From: Lachnospiraceae bacterium
Lineage (GTDB): Bacteria; Bacillota; Clostridia; Lachnospirales; Lachnospiraceae
Assembly (NCBI GenBank): GCA_017394885.1
Contig: JAFPWO010000031.1
Location: 1-64,000, forward strand
DNA: 64,000 bases
Direction: 5' to 3'
The translations under genes were made by a program, and so were the position numbers. A model generated the notes under the pieces. It did not search any database, was not told the origin of the DNA, and was given only the letters and a program-made list of their open reading frames with translations. Of the stretch, positions 41,728 through 51,146 are shown piece by piece. Position 1 is the stretch's first letter. Every line of letters begins with the position of its first letter.

Positions 41728-42582
41728 TCACTCGTAATCGTAAAACCCATGTCCGGTTTTACGTCCGTAGCGACCTACTTCGTAGTATTTTTTAAAGAGG
41801 TCGTAGCCGGAGGGCTTTACACCGGTCTTGTCGTACTGGGCCTGCATCATGAGGAAGTTCCGATCGATACCGGTCAGGTCCTTCGTGCGAAAGGGCCCCA
41901 TTTTATGGCCGCAGCCCTTCTCGCAGGCGATGTCCACGTCCTCGACGGTGCAGTAGCCGTTTTCCACGAGCCAGAAAGCTTCGTTCTGGATCGCCGTGAT
42001 GATTCGGTTGGCAATGAATTTCTCCAATTCCTTCTGCACCACGACCGGCGTCTTACCGGTCTTTTTTGCAAATTCCTGCAGGGCGGCGACGGTCTCGTCC
42101 GAGGTTTCCGGATTCCGGACGATCTCCACGAGTTCCATCACGAGGGCCGGGTTGAAATAGTGCAGGTTCGCGAGTCGTGATCTGTCCTCGATGTCGGGAC
42201 TGAAGGTCGAGGAGACCATCGCGCTCGAGTTCGTCGTCAGGATGGCTTCCTTCGGCGCATACTTGTTCAATTCCTTGAAGATACCGTGCTTGACGCCTTC
42301 ATCCTCGAAGGCAGCCTCGATCACAAGGTCGGCATCCTTCACAGCTTCTGCAAAGTCACCAATCCGGTGCAGGCGATTCTTCACATCTTCCGCTTCCTCC
42401 GCGGTCATTCGTTCCTTTGCGACACGGCCGGCAAGATAATCCTCCGCCCACTCTCCCATATCCTCGAGCACCGCTACATTGCTGTCTGTCACATTCACTT
42501 TATACCCATATTTAGCTGTATTCAGGGCGATCTGGCGCCCCATCATTCCAGATCCGATCACACATACCTTTTCGATTTTCAT
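41728..42582 (-). CDS. hbd: 3-hydroxyacyl-CoA dehydrogenase
   Basis: 284 residues from the ATG at 42582 (GTGAGGCAAAAC). Rossmann motif VCVIGSGMMGRQIALNTA at the start; catalytic region NLHYFNPALVMELVEIV with the His, then KFIANRIITAIQNEAFWLVENGY. It interconverts 3-hydroxybutyryl-CoA-type substrates and acetoacetyl-CoA with NAD(P). Together with the thiolase and CoA-transferase upstream on the same strand it forms a short beta-oxidation or acid-activation module. It ends the operon. Confidence 0.94.
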   Translation of the reverse strand: MKIEKVCVIGSGMMGRQIALNTAKYGYKVNVTDSNVAVLEDMGEWAEDYLAGRVAKERMTAEEAEDVKNRLHRIGDFAEAVKDADLVIEAAFEDEGVKHGIFKELNKYAPKEAILTTNSSAMVSSTFSPDIEDRSRLANLHYFNPALVMELVEIVRNPETSDETVAALQEFAKKTGKTPVVVQKELEKFIANRIITAIQNEAFWLVENGYCTVEDVDIACEKGCGHKMGPFRTKDLTGIDRNFLMMQAQYDKTGVKPSGYDLFKKYYEVGRYGRKTGHGFYDYE

Positions 42583-42590
42583 GTTTTGCC

Positions 42591-43781
42591 TCACACTTTC
42601 TCGATGACTGTCGCGCTGCCTAGGCCACCGCCCACGCACATCGTAGCAAGCCCGTAGCGGGCTTCTGGCCTGCGTCTCATCTCATAGCAAAGTGTACCGA
42701 TCAGTCTAGCGCCAGTCATACCGGCCGGATGGCCGAGCGCAATCGCGCCGCCATTGACGTTCAGTTTCGACTGATTGATGCCTAGTTCGTGCACGCAGGC
42801 GAGTGCCTGAGCCGCAAACGCCTCATTCAGTTCGATGAGATCCATCTGATCGATGGTCATGTCCAGCTGTTTCAGGACTTTGCGTACCGCGGGGATCGGA
42901 CCGATGCCCATGATCCGCGGATCGACGCCGGCCATCGCATAGCCGATGATCTTCGCAAGCGGCTTTACACCGAGTTCTTTCACTTTATCATCGCTCATGA
43001 GGAGCAGGACAGCCGCACCGTCGTTGCGGCCGCAGGCATTGCCAACCGTTACCGTGCCATCTGGCTTGAAGACAGGTTTCAAGCTCGCCAGTTTCTCCGG
43101 CGAAGTCAGGCGCGGGTGCTCATCCTTATCCACGATGACCGGATCGCCCTTCTTCTGCGGCACTGCCACCGGAACGACCTCGTCAAACTTTCCAGCCTCG
43201 TAGGCTGCCTGGTAACGGACCTGGCTCTGGTGCGCGAAAGCGTCCTGTTCCTCGCGGCTGACATGATACTGCTCCGCGACCGTTTCCGCGGTGATGCCCA
43301 TGCCGAAACGTCCGTAGATAGACGACGGCTGCGCGCCGACCTGGCTTTCCGTGATCGAGTCGTAAATGGTCAGGTTGCCGGTTCCCGCGCCATAGCGGAT
43401 GTTGTTCGTAAAGAACGGCGAATTGCTCATGCTCTCCACGCCTCCTGCGATCACGATGTCCGCCATCCCGACCCGGATCTTGTTGACCGAATTCTGGATC
43501 GCGCACATGCCCGAAGAGCAAGCCTGCTGGATCGTATAGCCAATCACCTCGTACGGGAAACTCGCCATCAGCGCCGCGTGCCGCGCAACGTTGTGGATGG
43601 CGGAGGACGGACGCGTTTCACCCATCACAATCTCATCAACCATATCTTTGGTAATGCCGCCGCGTTTGACGATCTCCTCGAAGACCGCTACAGACAGATC
43701 TGCTACAGTCAACGGACGCAACGCACCTCCCATTTTTCCAATCGGTGTCCGGCAAAATGCTGTGATATAAACATCTCTCAT
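42591..43781 (-). CDS. Acetyl-CoA acetyltransferase (thiolase)
   Basis: 396 residues after ATAGGAGGAAAATC. Nucleophile Cys in QQACSSGMCAIQ, GGVESMSNSPFF, His in ALGHPAGMTGARL and the second Cys in TMCVGGGLG: a complete biosynthetic/degradative thiolase. It cleaves acetoacetyl-CoA-like substrates to acetyl-CoA or runs in reverse. The stop is eight bp before hbd. GC-rich codon use like the host backbone, unlike the AT-rich genes to the right. Confidence 0.95.
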   Translation of the reverse strand: MRDVYITAFCRTPIGKMGGALRPLTVADLSVAVFEEIVKRGGITKDMVDEIVMGETRPSSAIHNVARHAALMASFPYEVIGYTIQQACSSGMCAIQNSVNKIRVGMADIVIAGGVESMSNSPFFTNNIRYGAGTGNLTIYDSITESQVGAQPSSIYGRFGMGITAETVAEQYHVSREEQDAFAHQSQVRYQAAYEAGKFDEVVPVAVPQKKGDPVIVDKDEHPRLTSPEKLASLKPVFKPDGTVTVGNACGRNDGAAVLLLMSDDKVKELGVKPLAKIIGYAMAGVDPRIMGIGPIPAVRKVLKQLDMTIDQMDLIELNEAFAAQALACVHELGINQSKLNVNGGAIALGHPAGMTGARLIGTLCYEMRRRPEARYGLATMCVGGGLGSATVIEKV

Positions 43782-43797
43782 GATTTTCCTCCTATGG

Positions 43798-44997
43798 TTA
43801 GATCACTGCCTTTTCACGCAATTCCTGCAACTTTTCTTCATCGTAGCCGAGCAGTTCGCCGTAGACCTCCGCATTATGCTGTCCGAGAAGCGGCGCAGGC
43901 ATTCGTATACTGGTACTTGTATCCGAAAGCTTGACGGGATTGTAAGTTACGGTCAGCTCACCGATGCCGGGTTGATCGATTTTAACCAACATCTCCCGTT
44001 CCTCTGTGAAATAGGTATTATTAGAAATATCGTCCATGTTCCAAATCGGCCCAGCCGGGACACCACAAGCCAAGCATTTCTCCACAATCTCATCGACTGT
44101 CAGGTCAGCCGCCCAATCCTCCACGATTTTTTTTATCTCCGGATAATGATCCGAGCGGCGAGCCATGATGCAGTAACGTACGTCCTCTGCCAATTCCGGA
44201 CGTTTCAGGACATCTGTCACAAATTTACGGAACAGCTTCTCACTGCCACACGCCAGATTGAAATAACTATCCTTTGCCTTGAAGGAACCGTACGGTGCGT
44301 TTCCCATATAGCGATTTCCCAGACGAGGCACTAGACGACCGCTCACAAAATAACGCATATTCTCTGATGGCATCAACGCCAGCACAGAATCGAGAAGTGC
44401 AATGTCTACGCACTGTCCTTCCCCGGTCAACTCCCGCGCGTGCAACGCTGCGAGGATGCCAATCACCGCATTCATACCGGCTGCAACGTCTGAGATTGAA
44501 GTACCGACCCGGTTTGGTTCACCGCCATCGGTGCCTGTCACAGCCATGATTCCGCCCATGCCCTGACCGATAATATCGTAGGCCGGCCGAGAAGCATACT
44601 TGCTGTTCTGTCCAAAACCGGAGACTGTCGCAAAGATGATGCGTTTATTGACTGCTCGAAATACGTCATATCCAAGCCCCAGTTTTTCCATTACCCCCGG
44701 GCGGAAATTTGACAATACCACATCGGCTTCCTTTGCCATTTCCAGTAAGATTTCCCTTCCTTCCGGCGCCTTTAAGTTCAGAGTAACGCTACGTTTATTT
44801 CTGTTTATTGCGGCAAAGAAAGTACTTGCTCCATTTACATGGATCGGAGTCATACGCGCATCATCGCCTTTTCCCGGCATCTCAATCTTAATAATATCCG
44901 CGCCAAGGTCACCCAGCCACATGGCTGCATAGGGGCCGCTGAGAACTCTGCTCAAGTCAAGCACTCTGATATCGCTTAACGCTCCATAATCTGCCAT
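43798..44997 (-). CDS. Family III CoA-transferase (CaiB/BaiF)
   Basis: 399 residues from the ATG at 44997 (GGGAGGCGAAACA). VLDLSRVLSGPYAAMWLGDLGADIIKIE opens the family III fold; the catalytic Asp is expected in SISDVAAGMNAVIG, and GGIMAVTG and FNLACGSEKLF follow. It moves CoA between carboxylic acids, so it probably activates the acid oxidised by the two downstream enzymes. Divergent from the LysR gene at 45135, its likely regulator. Composition is intermediate between host and island. Confidence 0.92.
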   Translation of the reverse strand: MADYGALSDIRVLDLSRVLSGPYAAMWLGDLGADIIKIEMPGKGDDARMTPIHVNGASTFFAAINRNKRSVTLNLKAPEGREILLEMAKEADVVLSNFRPGVMEKLGLGYDVFRAVNKRIIFATVSGFGQNSKYASRPAYDIIGQGMGGIMAVTGTDGGEPNRVGTSISDVAAGMNAVIGILAALHARELTGEGQCVDIALLDSVLALMPSENMRYFVSGRLVPRLGNRYMGNAPYGSFKAKDSYFNLACGSEKLFRKFVTDVLKRPELAEDVRYCIMARRSDHYPEIKKIVEDWAADLTVDEIVEKCLACGVPAGPIWNMDDISNNTYFTEEREMLVKIDQPGIGELTVTYNPVKLSDTSTSIRMPAPLLGQHNAEVYGELLGYDEEKLQELREKAVI

Positions 44998-45060
44998 TGT
45001 TTCGCCTCCCAGTATTGATCCGTTCAATATAAAACATTGTATTCTGATTATAGTTTACCA

Positions 45061-45089
45061 TTGACAATTGTCTTATTCCAATTTATATT
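45061..45089 (+). promoter_or_regulatory. Promoter of lysR1 with overlapping palindrome
   Basis: TTGACA, 17-base spacer, TATATT. The palindrome GACAATTGTC (45063-45072) overlaps the -35 element and may serve both divergent genes. Confidence 0.65.
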
Positions 45090-45134
45090 ATTGTTATATT
45101 CATTTATTGTAATAAATGAATCAAGGAGACACAT

Positions 45135-46013
45135 ATGGTAACGTTACAGCAGCTTCGATATTTCAGGGAACTTGCAATTGGCGGTCATCTGACACGCACA
45201 GCGGAAAAACTGCATATCACGCAAACGTCTCTCAGCAACACGATCATTCACATGGAGAAAGATCTGGGAGTCAAGCTCTTCCATCGTGTTGGACGGACTC
45301 TCGAATTAAGCGAGATCGGAAAGATTTATCTTGATTACGTGGAAGAAGCACTGTCAGCACTGGAAAACGCTCAGATTGTTGTAGATGATTATTTGGATCG
45401 AAAAAATGATACCGTTTCGATCGCCATGAGCAGTTCTCATATCTGGACAACACTAATCCGTAATTTTCGAACGAAATACCGCAATTACAGTATTCGGCAA
45501 GTCAATTGTACACGTCTACAGTATCGAGATCTTCTCATTAATCAGGAGACGGACCTTGTCATCGCTGGTACCGACGATCTGCTTTTAAACGGTCTGGAAT
45601 ACACTATTTTTCGCCAGGAAAAACTGTATTTATGTGTTTATAAAGACCATCCCTTTGCTTCACGGAAGAGCATTAAACTGGAAGAAGCTAAAAACGAACC
45701 GTTCATCAATCTGTCTGAAAGTGAAAGCTTTCGAATCTTCTGTGATAAGCTATTTGAGCGAGCAGGAATCTCACCCATTTCTTCCATAGAATGTGATTAC
45801 ACCATGCGTGGTAAACTGATCGAGGCAGGATTCGGCGTTGCTATCACTACAGGCCGTGTAATTGACATGAATATGTTGGGAAACAACATTTTCATTCCTC
45901 TTTCGGATGATTATGCCGAACGTCCTATCGCAATTATCTGGAACCCAAAGCATTATCTTGGCAAAGCGGCTCGGGACTTCAAGGATTACACATTAAAGAC
46001 TGAGTCGAAATAG
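45135..46013 (+). CDS. LysR-type regulator of the CoA-transferase operon
   Basis: 292 residues after CAAGGAGACACAT. Winged helix at 1-60 (LQQLRYFRELAIGGHLTRTAEKLHITQTSLSNTI), then the effector-binding fold. It reads away from the CoA-transferase operon across a 137-bp gap, the usual layout for LysR activators. Effector unknown, likely an acid or acyl-CoA of that pathway. Confidence 0.92.
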   Translation: MVTLQQLRYFRELAIGGHLTRTAEKLHITQTSLSNTIIHMEKDLGVKLFHRVGRTLELSEIGKIYLDYVEEALSALENAQIVVDDYLDRKNDTVSIAMSSSHIWTTLIRNFRTKYRNYSIRQVNCTRLQYRDLLINQETDLVIAGTDDLLLNGLEYTIFRQEKLYLCVYKDHPFASRKSIKLEEAKNEPFINLSESESFRIFCDKLFERAGISPISSIECDYTMRGKLIEAGFGVAITTGRVIDMNMLGNNIFIPLSDDYAERPIAIIWNPKHYLGKAARDFKDYTLKTESK

Positions 46014-46030
46014 ATATCACTAGATATAAA

Positions 46031-46067
46031 AAAGAGACTGCTACACTCAATAACGAGCAGCAGTCCC
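46031..46067. terminator. Bidirectional terminator
   Basis: AGAGACTGCT pairs with AGCAGTCCCT, with A and T runs on both sides, between two convergent genes. Confidence 0.8.
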
Positions 46068-46092
46068 TTTTGAGTTTTCACTGTAATTTGTT

Positions 46093-46968
46093 TTAATCAA
46101 CTTCTATATCGCACAATTCTTCATAAATACGTACTACTTCAATGGAATCGTCTAAAACAGGATATTTGCTCACTGCCTGTTCAAACAAGCTCTGAGCTAC
46201 AGTACCTAACATCAAAGGAGCACCTGACAACTTCGCCGTTTTACAGGCTATATTTGTATCTTTTAATTGAATCTGCAAAGTACTGCGGGTAGTAAAGTCC
46301 CGATCGATTAAAAATTGCCCCCGATTTCTAAAGATTTCCGATCTTCCAGCACTTTTATTGATTACATCATAAACCATCTGCAGGTTTAAGCCACACTGGC
46401 GCGCCAAATTGAATGCCTCAGCGGTCGCACACATATGAATTCCTACTAACAACTGATTTACTGCTTTGATGGCCTGTCCCTCTCCCACTTTCAGACCAAC
46501 ATGAATAACGTTAGTACCAAAGCTTTCTAACAAAGGCTTATACATGTTGAATAAATCAGGACTGCCTGCTGCCATAATCGTCAGTTCACCCTTTTTCGCA
46601 CCAGCAGTACCTCCGCTGACAGGACAATCCATCATACAGCAGTTTTTTCCCGCGGCCAGCTTTTCCAGGTTCTGAGCTTCATCCATGGCAATGGTGCTCA
46701 TATTGATAATTATACCATCATGAAATGTTTTAAGGAGATCATTCAGGACATCACAGCAGTTCTGATACGTATTCACAATCATAAGTACTACGTCTGCTTT
46801 TTCACCAAGTTCCAGCAAGTTTTTGGCGGCTTCTGCTCCTTGCTTAACCAGATCAGTTAAGGCCTCAGGACGAATATCATACAAAACCATGTTATACCCG
46901 TGATTGAGAATATTTTGAGCAATGCTATGGCCCATAGCACCTAATCCAACCATTCCGATCTTATTCAC
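46093..46968 (-). CDS. Beta-hydroxyacid dehydrogenase (tartronate semialdehyde reductase-like)
   Basis: 291 residues. The start codon is GTG at 46968 with GAGGAATAAACA upstream. MVGLGAMGHSIAQNIL is the NAD(P)-binding motif; MDCPVSGGTAGAKKGELTIMAAG holds the substrate block and KAVNQLL the catalytic Lys. The family includes 3-hydroxyisobutyrate dehydrogenase and 2-hydroxy-3-oxopropionate reductase. Third gene after the split transketolase, 68 bp from it, so it probably reduces or oxidises a short product of that reaction. Confidence 0.9.
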   Translation of the reverse strand: MNKIGMVGLGAMGHSIAQNILNHGYNMVLYDIRPEALTDLVKQGAEAAKNLLELGEKADVVLMIVNTYQNCCDVLNDLLKTFHDGIIINMSTIAMDEAQNLEKLAAGKNCCMMDCPVSGGTAGAKKGELTIMAAGSPDLFNMYKPLLESFGTNVIHVGLKVGEGQAIKAVNQLLVGIHMCATAEAFNLARQCGLNLQMVYDVINKSAGRSEIFRNRGQFLIDRDFTTRSTLQIQLKDTNIACKTAKLSGAPLMLGTVAQSLFEQAVSKYPVLDDSIEVVRIYEELCDIEVD

Positions 46969-47036
46969 TGTTTATTCCTCGCTTTCAAGCTTTGTTTATC
47001 GTTTTTTCTCTTTTGATTTTCACTTCAGTAATGGAA

Positions 47037-48023
47037 TCACACAGTATCATTCCTTAGTTCGTGCGGACTAAGTGTCACACTCCTTTTTCTTTGAAACAGG
47101 TTTTTAGCTTTAAAAACAATAGAATCCACATCCATATTATGATCTTTGTATATTAATTCAGTATCTCCCGATTCCCCAAAACGATCCTGAATACCAACAA
47201 TTTCCATAGGAACAAGACATTTCTGAACCACTACTTCAGAAACGGCGCTACCAAGACCACCATAAATAGTATGATCCTCTATAGTCATTATGGCGCCAGT
47301 CTCTTTCGCCGCCTTAAGAATCGCATTCTCATCCAATGGCTTAATAGTTGACATATCTATTACACGAACATAGATTCCCTGTTCTCTTAAAATATTGGCG
47401 GCATCAACAGCCTTTTTTAATAAGATACCAGATACAATGAAAGTCATGTCCGTACCATAATCTACCACCGTATTGGCTTTTCCCCATTCAAAGACATAAG
47501 TCTCCGGATTATAAAAATCTGCTACAGGATTACGATGTAAGCGAATATACAAAGGCCCCGTAAATTCCACAGCAGCGTGAGCAAGCGCTTTGCTAGAGAT
47601 AGCATCCGCAGGCTGAACAACAGTCATGTTAGGGAAAGAGCGCATGATAGCCACATCCTCAATAGCTGCATGCGTCGCACCATCACCACCTACCTGAAGG
47701 CCAGCATGAGTACCGATAACTGTAACATTGAGTTTTGGATAGCAAATAAAGGTGCGAACCTGCTCACAAGCCCGCATAGATGCAAATACAGCAAAAGTTG
47801 CTAAAAAGACCTTGTTTCCACAGGAAGCAAGTCCTGCAGCACCTGCCACAAGATTCTGCTCTGCAATACCGAATGAGAATTCACGTCCAGGGAACACTTG
47901 TCCAAATTTTTCAATACCACAAGTCTTTGTGTCTGCACTGCACACTACAAAATTCTCATTTGTCTTTGCTATTTTCATTAACTCCTGACCAAAAGCCATA
48001 CGAGTAGCTAGTACTTTTCCCAT
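47037..48023 (-). CDS. Transketolase, C-terminal (Pyr and C) subunit
   Basis: 328 residues. RMAFGQELMKIAKTNENFVV and FGIAEQNLVAGAAGLASCG include the Glu that activates thiamine diphosphate; THAGLQVGGDGATHAAIEDVAIMRSFPNM is typical of the Pyr domain. The gene begins directly after the stop of the N-terminal half. Two-gene transketolases occur in catabolic operons for unusual sugars as well as in central metabolism. Its substrate probably comes from the nearby importer. Confidence 0.93.
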   Translation of the reverse strand: MGKVLATRMAFGQELMKIAKTNENFVVCSADTKTCGIEKFGQVFPGREFSFGIAEQNLVAGAAGLASCGNKVFLATFAVFASMRACEQVRTFICYPKLNVTVIGTHAGLQVGGDGATHAAIEDVAIMRSFPNMTVVQPADAISSKALAHAAVEFTGPLYIRLHRNPVADFYNPETYVFEWGKANTVVDYGTDMTFIVSGILLKKAVDAANILREQGIYVRVIDMSTIKPLDENAILKAAKETGAIMTIEDHTIYGGLGSAVSEVVVQKCLVPMEIVGIQDRFGESGDTELIYKDHNMDVDSIVFKAKNLFQRKRSVTLSPHELRNDTV

Positions 48024-48872
48024 CTAAACCACCCCGCCTTTTTTTATTTCACAAATTGACTTTATCATCTCGTCATCGTTAGGTGCTGCTCCATGCCATT
48101 TAGAATCATCCTCCATGAAAGAGATTCCCTTTCCCTTTACGGTTCGCATCAAGATCACTGTAGGATGACACATGGTCTTTGCAGTATGCAGAGCTGTCAG
48201 AATTTCTTTCATATCATGGCCGTTTATTTCAATGACCCGCCATCCGAAGGCTCGCCATTTATCAGCTAAAGGTTCTACCGTCATCACGTCATTGGTCCAA
48301 CCATTAATCTGTACACCATTGCAGTCTACAATTGCCACCAGATTTTTTAAATTATGATGAGCAGCTGCCATAGCTGCTTCCCACACTAGCCCTTCTTGGG
48401 TTTCTCCATCGCCCAACAAAACATAGGTCATATAGTCCTGTTTATGGAGCTTACCTGACATGGCCATCCCCACCCCGACGGACAAACCATTTCCCAAAGA
48501 ACCAGTACTCATATCAACACCGGGGGTTTTATTCATATCGGGATGGCCTTGTAAAATGGAATGATACTCTCTCAGTGTGTCTAAATAAGTAGGTTTAAAA
48601 TAGCCTCGTCGCGCTAATGCCGCATACATAACCGGGCAAGCATGTCCTTTCGAAAGAACAAATCTGTCACGATCAGCCCAGTCAGGATGACAAGGATCAA
48701 TGTTCAACACATGAAAGTATAATGCAGTTACCATTTCAACAGCAGACAACGAACCACCGGGATGGCCGGCTTTTGCTTTGTAAATCATGGAAATAATGTC
48801 TTCTCGAATCTGGATTGCTTGCTTTTCCAAACGATAAACATCGCGTTCGGTAAAATAATAGTGATTCACCAT
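48024..48872 (-). CDS. Transketolase, N-terminal (TPP-binding) subunit
   Basis: 282 residues after AAAGGGAAAAATT. AGHPGGSLSAVEMVTALYFH, then the TPP motif GDGETQEGLVWEAAMAAAHHNLKNLVAIVDCN (GDG to N). Adjoins the C-terminal subunit with no gap, so the two make one enzyme. First gene of an operon that includes the beta-hydroxyacid dehydrogenase. The upstream region carries the shared LysR block. Confidence 0.93.
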   Translation of the reverse strand: MVNHYYFTERDVYRLEKQAIQIREDIISMIYKAKAGHPGGSLSAVEMVTALYFHVLNIDPCHPDWADRDRFVLSKGHACPVMYAALARRGYFKPTYLDTLREYHSILQGHPDMNKTPGVDMSTGSLGNGLSVGVGMAMSGKLHKQDYMTYVLLGDGETQEGLVWEAAMAAAHHNLKNLVAIVDCNGVQINGWTNDVMTVEPLADKWRAFGWRVIEINGHDMKEILTALHTAKTMCHPTVILMRTVKGKGISFMEDDSKWHGAAPNDDEMIKSICEIKKGGVV

Positions 48873-48939
48873 AATTTTTCCCTTTCGACTTATTGATTAC
48901 TCATTTGGAGTACATCATTTTCTTTACTTCTACTGTATT

Positions 48940-49011
48940 ACGATATAAGATTAATTCACAAAAATCCAATTCGTCTTACTTACAGAAAGTATTAACACAA
49001 ATAATACAATA
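48940..49011 (-). promoter_or_regulatory. Shared LysR block, copy C, and promoter of the transketolase operon
   Basis: The LysR box TATTATTTGTGTTAATA reads on the minus strand at 48990-49006, centred about 65 bases before the predicted start site. The conserved ACGAATTGG and a promoter (TGGATT, 17, TATCGT) follow. The same spacing occurs at 53985 and 55412. The box is also about 64 bases before the start of the divergent lysR2. Confidence 0.65.
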
Positions 49012-49025
49012 AACGCATTTACCGC

Positions 49026-49054
49026 TTGACAAGAAAAAAAAGCGAAGATATTTA
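49026..49054 (+). promoter_or_regulatory. Promoter of lysR2
   Basis: TTGACA, 17-base spacer, TATTTA, beginning 20 bases past the LysR box, consistent with autoregulation. Confidence 0.6.
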
Positions 49055-49137
49055 TTATAAATAATACTTCATTATGGTATTTTGGAAATGTCGTACATCG
49101 TATAACAACTGTTCGTTTTTAATAAAGGAGAACCACT

Positions 49138-50028
49138 ATGGAGTTGTATGCAATTCGTTATGTTTTAAGTGTAGCTGAGTACGAAAACTTTTCTTTGGCA
49201 GCACAAGCTTGCTATGTCGGACAATCAGCACTTTCTCAGCAAGTAGCAAAATTAGAAGCAGAATTAGGCGTAGCGCTCTTTATACGAAACTCCCGAGGCG
49301 CTAAGCTGACAGAAGCCGGTAAGGTGTTTGTTCATCAGGCAAGAGAAATTTTGCAGCGAGTAGATGCTCTTCAGGCTGAAATGGAAGCATTTTCCGGTCT
49401 TCGCAAAGGTTCGCTTAATTTAGGGATTATTACCAGTTTGCAATGCATTGATTTTGGCAGGATGCTTTCCGCTTTCTGTAATACCTATCCGAACATTTCG
49501 GTCAATATTATTCAGAGCGGAACACATCAGTTAATTTCTCATCTTCTTGAAGGTAACCTCGATATTGCTTTTATGAACCTGCCTATAACCCGGTTACCTT
49601 TACAATTAGCGTTTGAAAAATTGGGAGAAGATCGCTTTTCGCTTGCTGTTTCTCAGACACATCGATTAGCAGAGAGAGACTGTGTAAGTTTATATGAGCT
49701 GAAAGACGAAAGTTTTATCTTTCATCAAACCGGACAGGTTGCTTCTGAGCTTTGTTTACAAGCCTGCCGAAAAGCAGGCTTTGATCCTCATATTGTATGT
49801 CGATCAGGCAATCCTACTACCGGTCTTTATATGGTTCAAGGCGGATCTGCAATAGCATTTTTCCCAACCGAAGAATTTCAAGATCGATCCATCGATGGCA
49901 TCAAGGAATTGAAGATTAAAGAATCCATTATAAAAGAAGTTGGCATATGTTGGCGGCGCGAGAACATTTCCCCGGTAATTGATGCTATTGTACAATTTGC
50001 AAAACATTGGGTCGACAGAGAATACTAA
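49138..50028 (+). CDS. LysR-type regulator, probable regulator of the shared-box regulon
   Basis: 296 residues after AAAGGAGAACCACT. Winged helix at 1-60 (AIRYVLSVAEYENFSLAAQA, YVGQSALSQQVAKLEAELG), then the effector domain with LNLGIITSLQCIDFGRML. CynR/CbbR-like plan. It is divergent from the transketolase operon, and the box between them recurs before the importer and amidase operons, so this protein is the best candidate to control all three (inference). Confidence 0.92.
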   Translation: MELYAIRYVLSVAEYENFSLAAQACYVGQSALSQQVAKLEAELGVALFIRNSRGAKLTEAGKVFVHQAREILQRVDALQAEMEAFSGLRKGSLNLGIITSLQCIDFGRMLSAFCNTYPNISVNIIQSGTHQLISHLLEGNLDIAFMNLPITRLPLQLAFEKLGEDRFSLAVSQTHRLAERDCVSLYELKDESFIFHQTGQVASELCLQACRKAGFDPHIVCRSGNPTTGLYMVQGGSAIAFFPTEEFQDRSIDGIKELKIKESIIKEVGICWRRENISPVIDAIVQFAKHWVDREY

Positions 50029-50056
50029 CTAGTCTGACGATAAAAGATTCTAAAAA

Positions 50057-50099
50057 CCACCCCAAGGCAAGATGCTGATAAGAACCTGCTCTGGGGTGG
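50057..50099 (+). terminator. Hairpin terminator after lysR2
   Basis: CCACCCCA pairs with TGGGGTGG across a long loop, followed by TTAGCTTT. It may serve the convergent permease gene as well. Confidence 0.65.
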
Positions 50100-50132
50100 T
50101 TAGCTTTATCATCTACATTATCTCTAATGGTA

Positions 50133-51122
50133 TCAATTATCCTTTTTGTCTTTAATCATGGCAATTTCCTTATCTGTTCTATTAGCAGACTTACGCTGAG
50201 CCATGGCAATAGTCAAAGCACCAATGAGAATGAGACCTTTAGCGATACGCTGATAGAACTCACTGACGCCTAAAAGAGTCAAACCGTTTGTAAGCACCTG
50301 AAGAACTATAAGACCCAAAATAGCACCGTAGGCATGACCGGAGCCTCCACCGATGGTGATGCCGCCCAAATTGGCAGCAGTAATCAAATCATAAGCATAG
50401 GATGTTCCACTCATACCATCACCAGTAGCGGTGCGGGCACAGTAAAGGATAGCGGCAGCGCCATAAAAGGCACCAGCCAATGCATGCGTGAGTATGGTCA
50501 TTTTCTTAGTATCTATACCAGCTAATCTTGCTGCTTCCGGATTACCACCCAGGGCATAAACCCGGCGTCCGAAATACGAACGGCTGAGAACAAAAATACC
50601 AATCATAGCTAAGAAAGAGAAAATAGGAATTAAAGAAGGAATAGCTCCAAATATTTGATACTTAGCAATTATGGTAAACTTTTCAGACAGACCAAAAAGA
50701 ACTACGCCTCCACAGGCAAGCATAGCGACACCGGTCCATACATTGCTCATAGCCAGAGTCAGCGCAAAGGGATGCGTCTGAAGAGTATTCGCCAGAATGC
50801 CGTTGATCACACTGCAACTAGCAGCAATCAAGATAGCGATCAAACAAACAATAGGAACCGGAACACCTGCCATGACCAGTTTATAAATAATGACCGTACA
50901 AAGGGCAACAATGCTGCCGACAGAGAGGTCGGTGCTGCCCGAGATCATTACGAAGGAAACACCAACGCCTGCGGTACCTACAACTGAGACCTGACGTAGA
51001 ATATTTAGAATATTACTTGTCGTCATGAACTTATCCGAAGTCAAAGAGAAAAAGACAACGAGAATAAGCAGTACGACAAACATCCCAATCTTTTGCCACG
51101 CTTTTAATACTTTATCCATCAT
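50133..51122 (-). CDS. Sugar ABC importer permease (RbsC type)
   Basis: 329 residues from the ATG at 51122 (GGGAGGAATTATTATT upstream; a second ATG follows at once). About eight to ten membrane helices; VSVVGTAGVGVSFVMISGSTDLSVGSIVAL and ALGGNPEAARLAGI are the RbsC/XylH family hallmarks. It forms the membrane channel with the ATPase and binding protein encoded upstream. Last gene of the importer operon. Confidence 0.94.
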   Translation of the reverse strand: MMDKVLKAWQKIGMFVVLLILVVFFSLTSDKFMTTSNILNILRQVSVVGTAGVGVSFVMISGSTDLSVGSIVALCTVIIYKLVMAGVPVPIVCLIAILIAASCSVINGILANTLQTHPFALTLAMSNVWTGVAMLACGGVVLFGLSEKFTIIAKYQIFGAIPSLIPIFSFLAMIGIFVLSRSYFGRRVYALGGNPEAARLAGIDTKKMTILTHALAGAFYGAAAILYCARTATGDGMSGTSYAYDLITAANLGGITIGGGSGHAYGAILGLIVLQVLTNGLTLLGVSEFYQRIAKGLILIGALTIAMAQRKSANRTDKEIAMIKDKKDN

Positions 51123-51146
51123 AATAATAATTCCTCCCAATCTTGA

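Noticed and set aside
44998..45134. Fourth copy of the shared LysR block before lysR1
   Set aside because: CAATTGTCTTA resembles part of copy C, but the box spacing is not kept.
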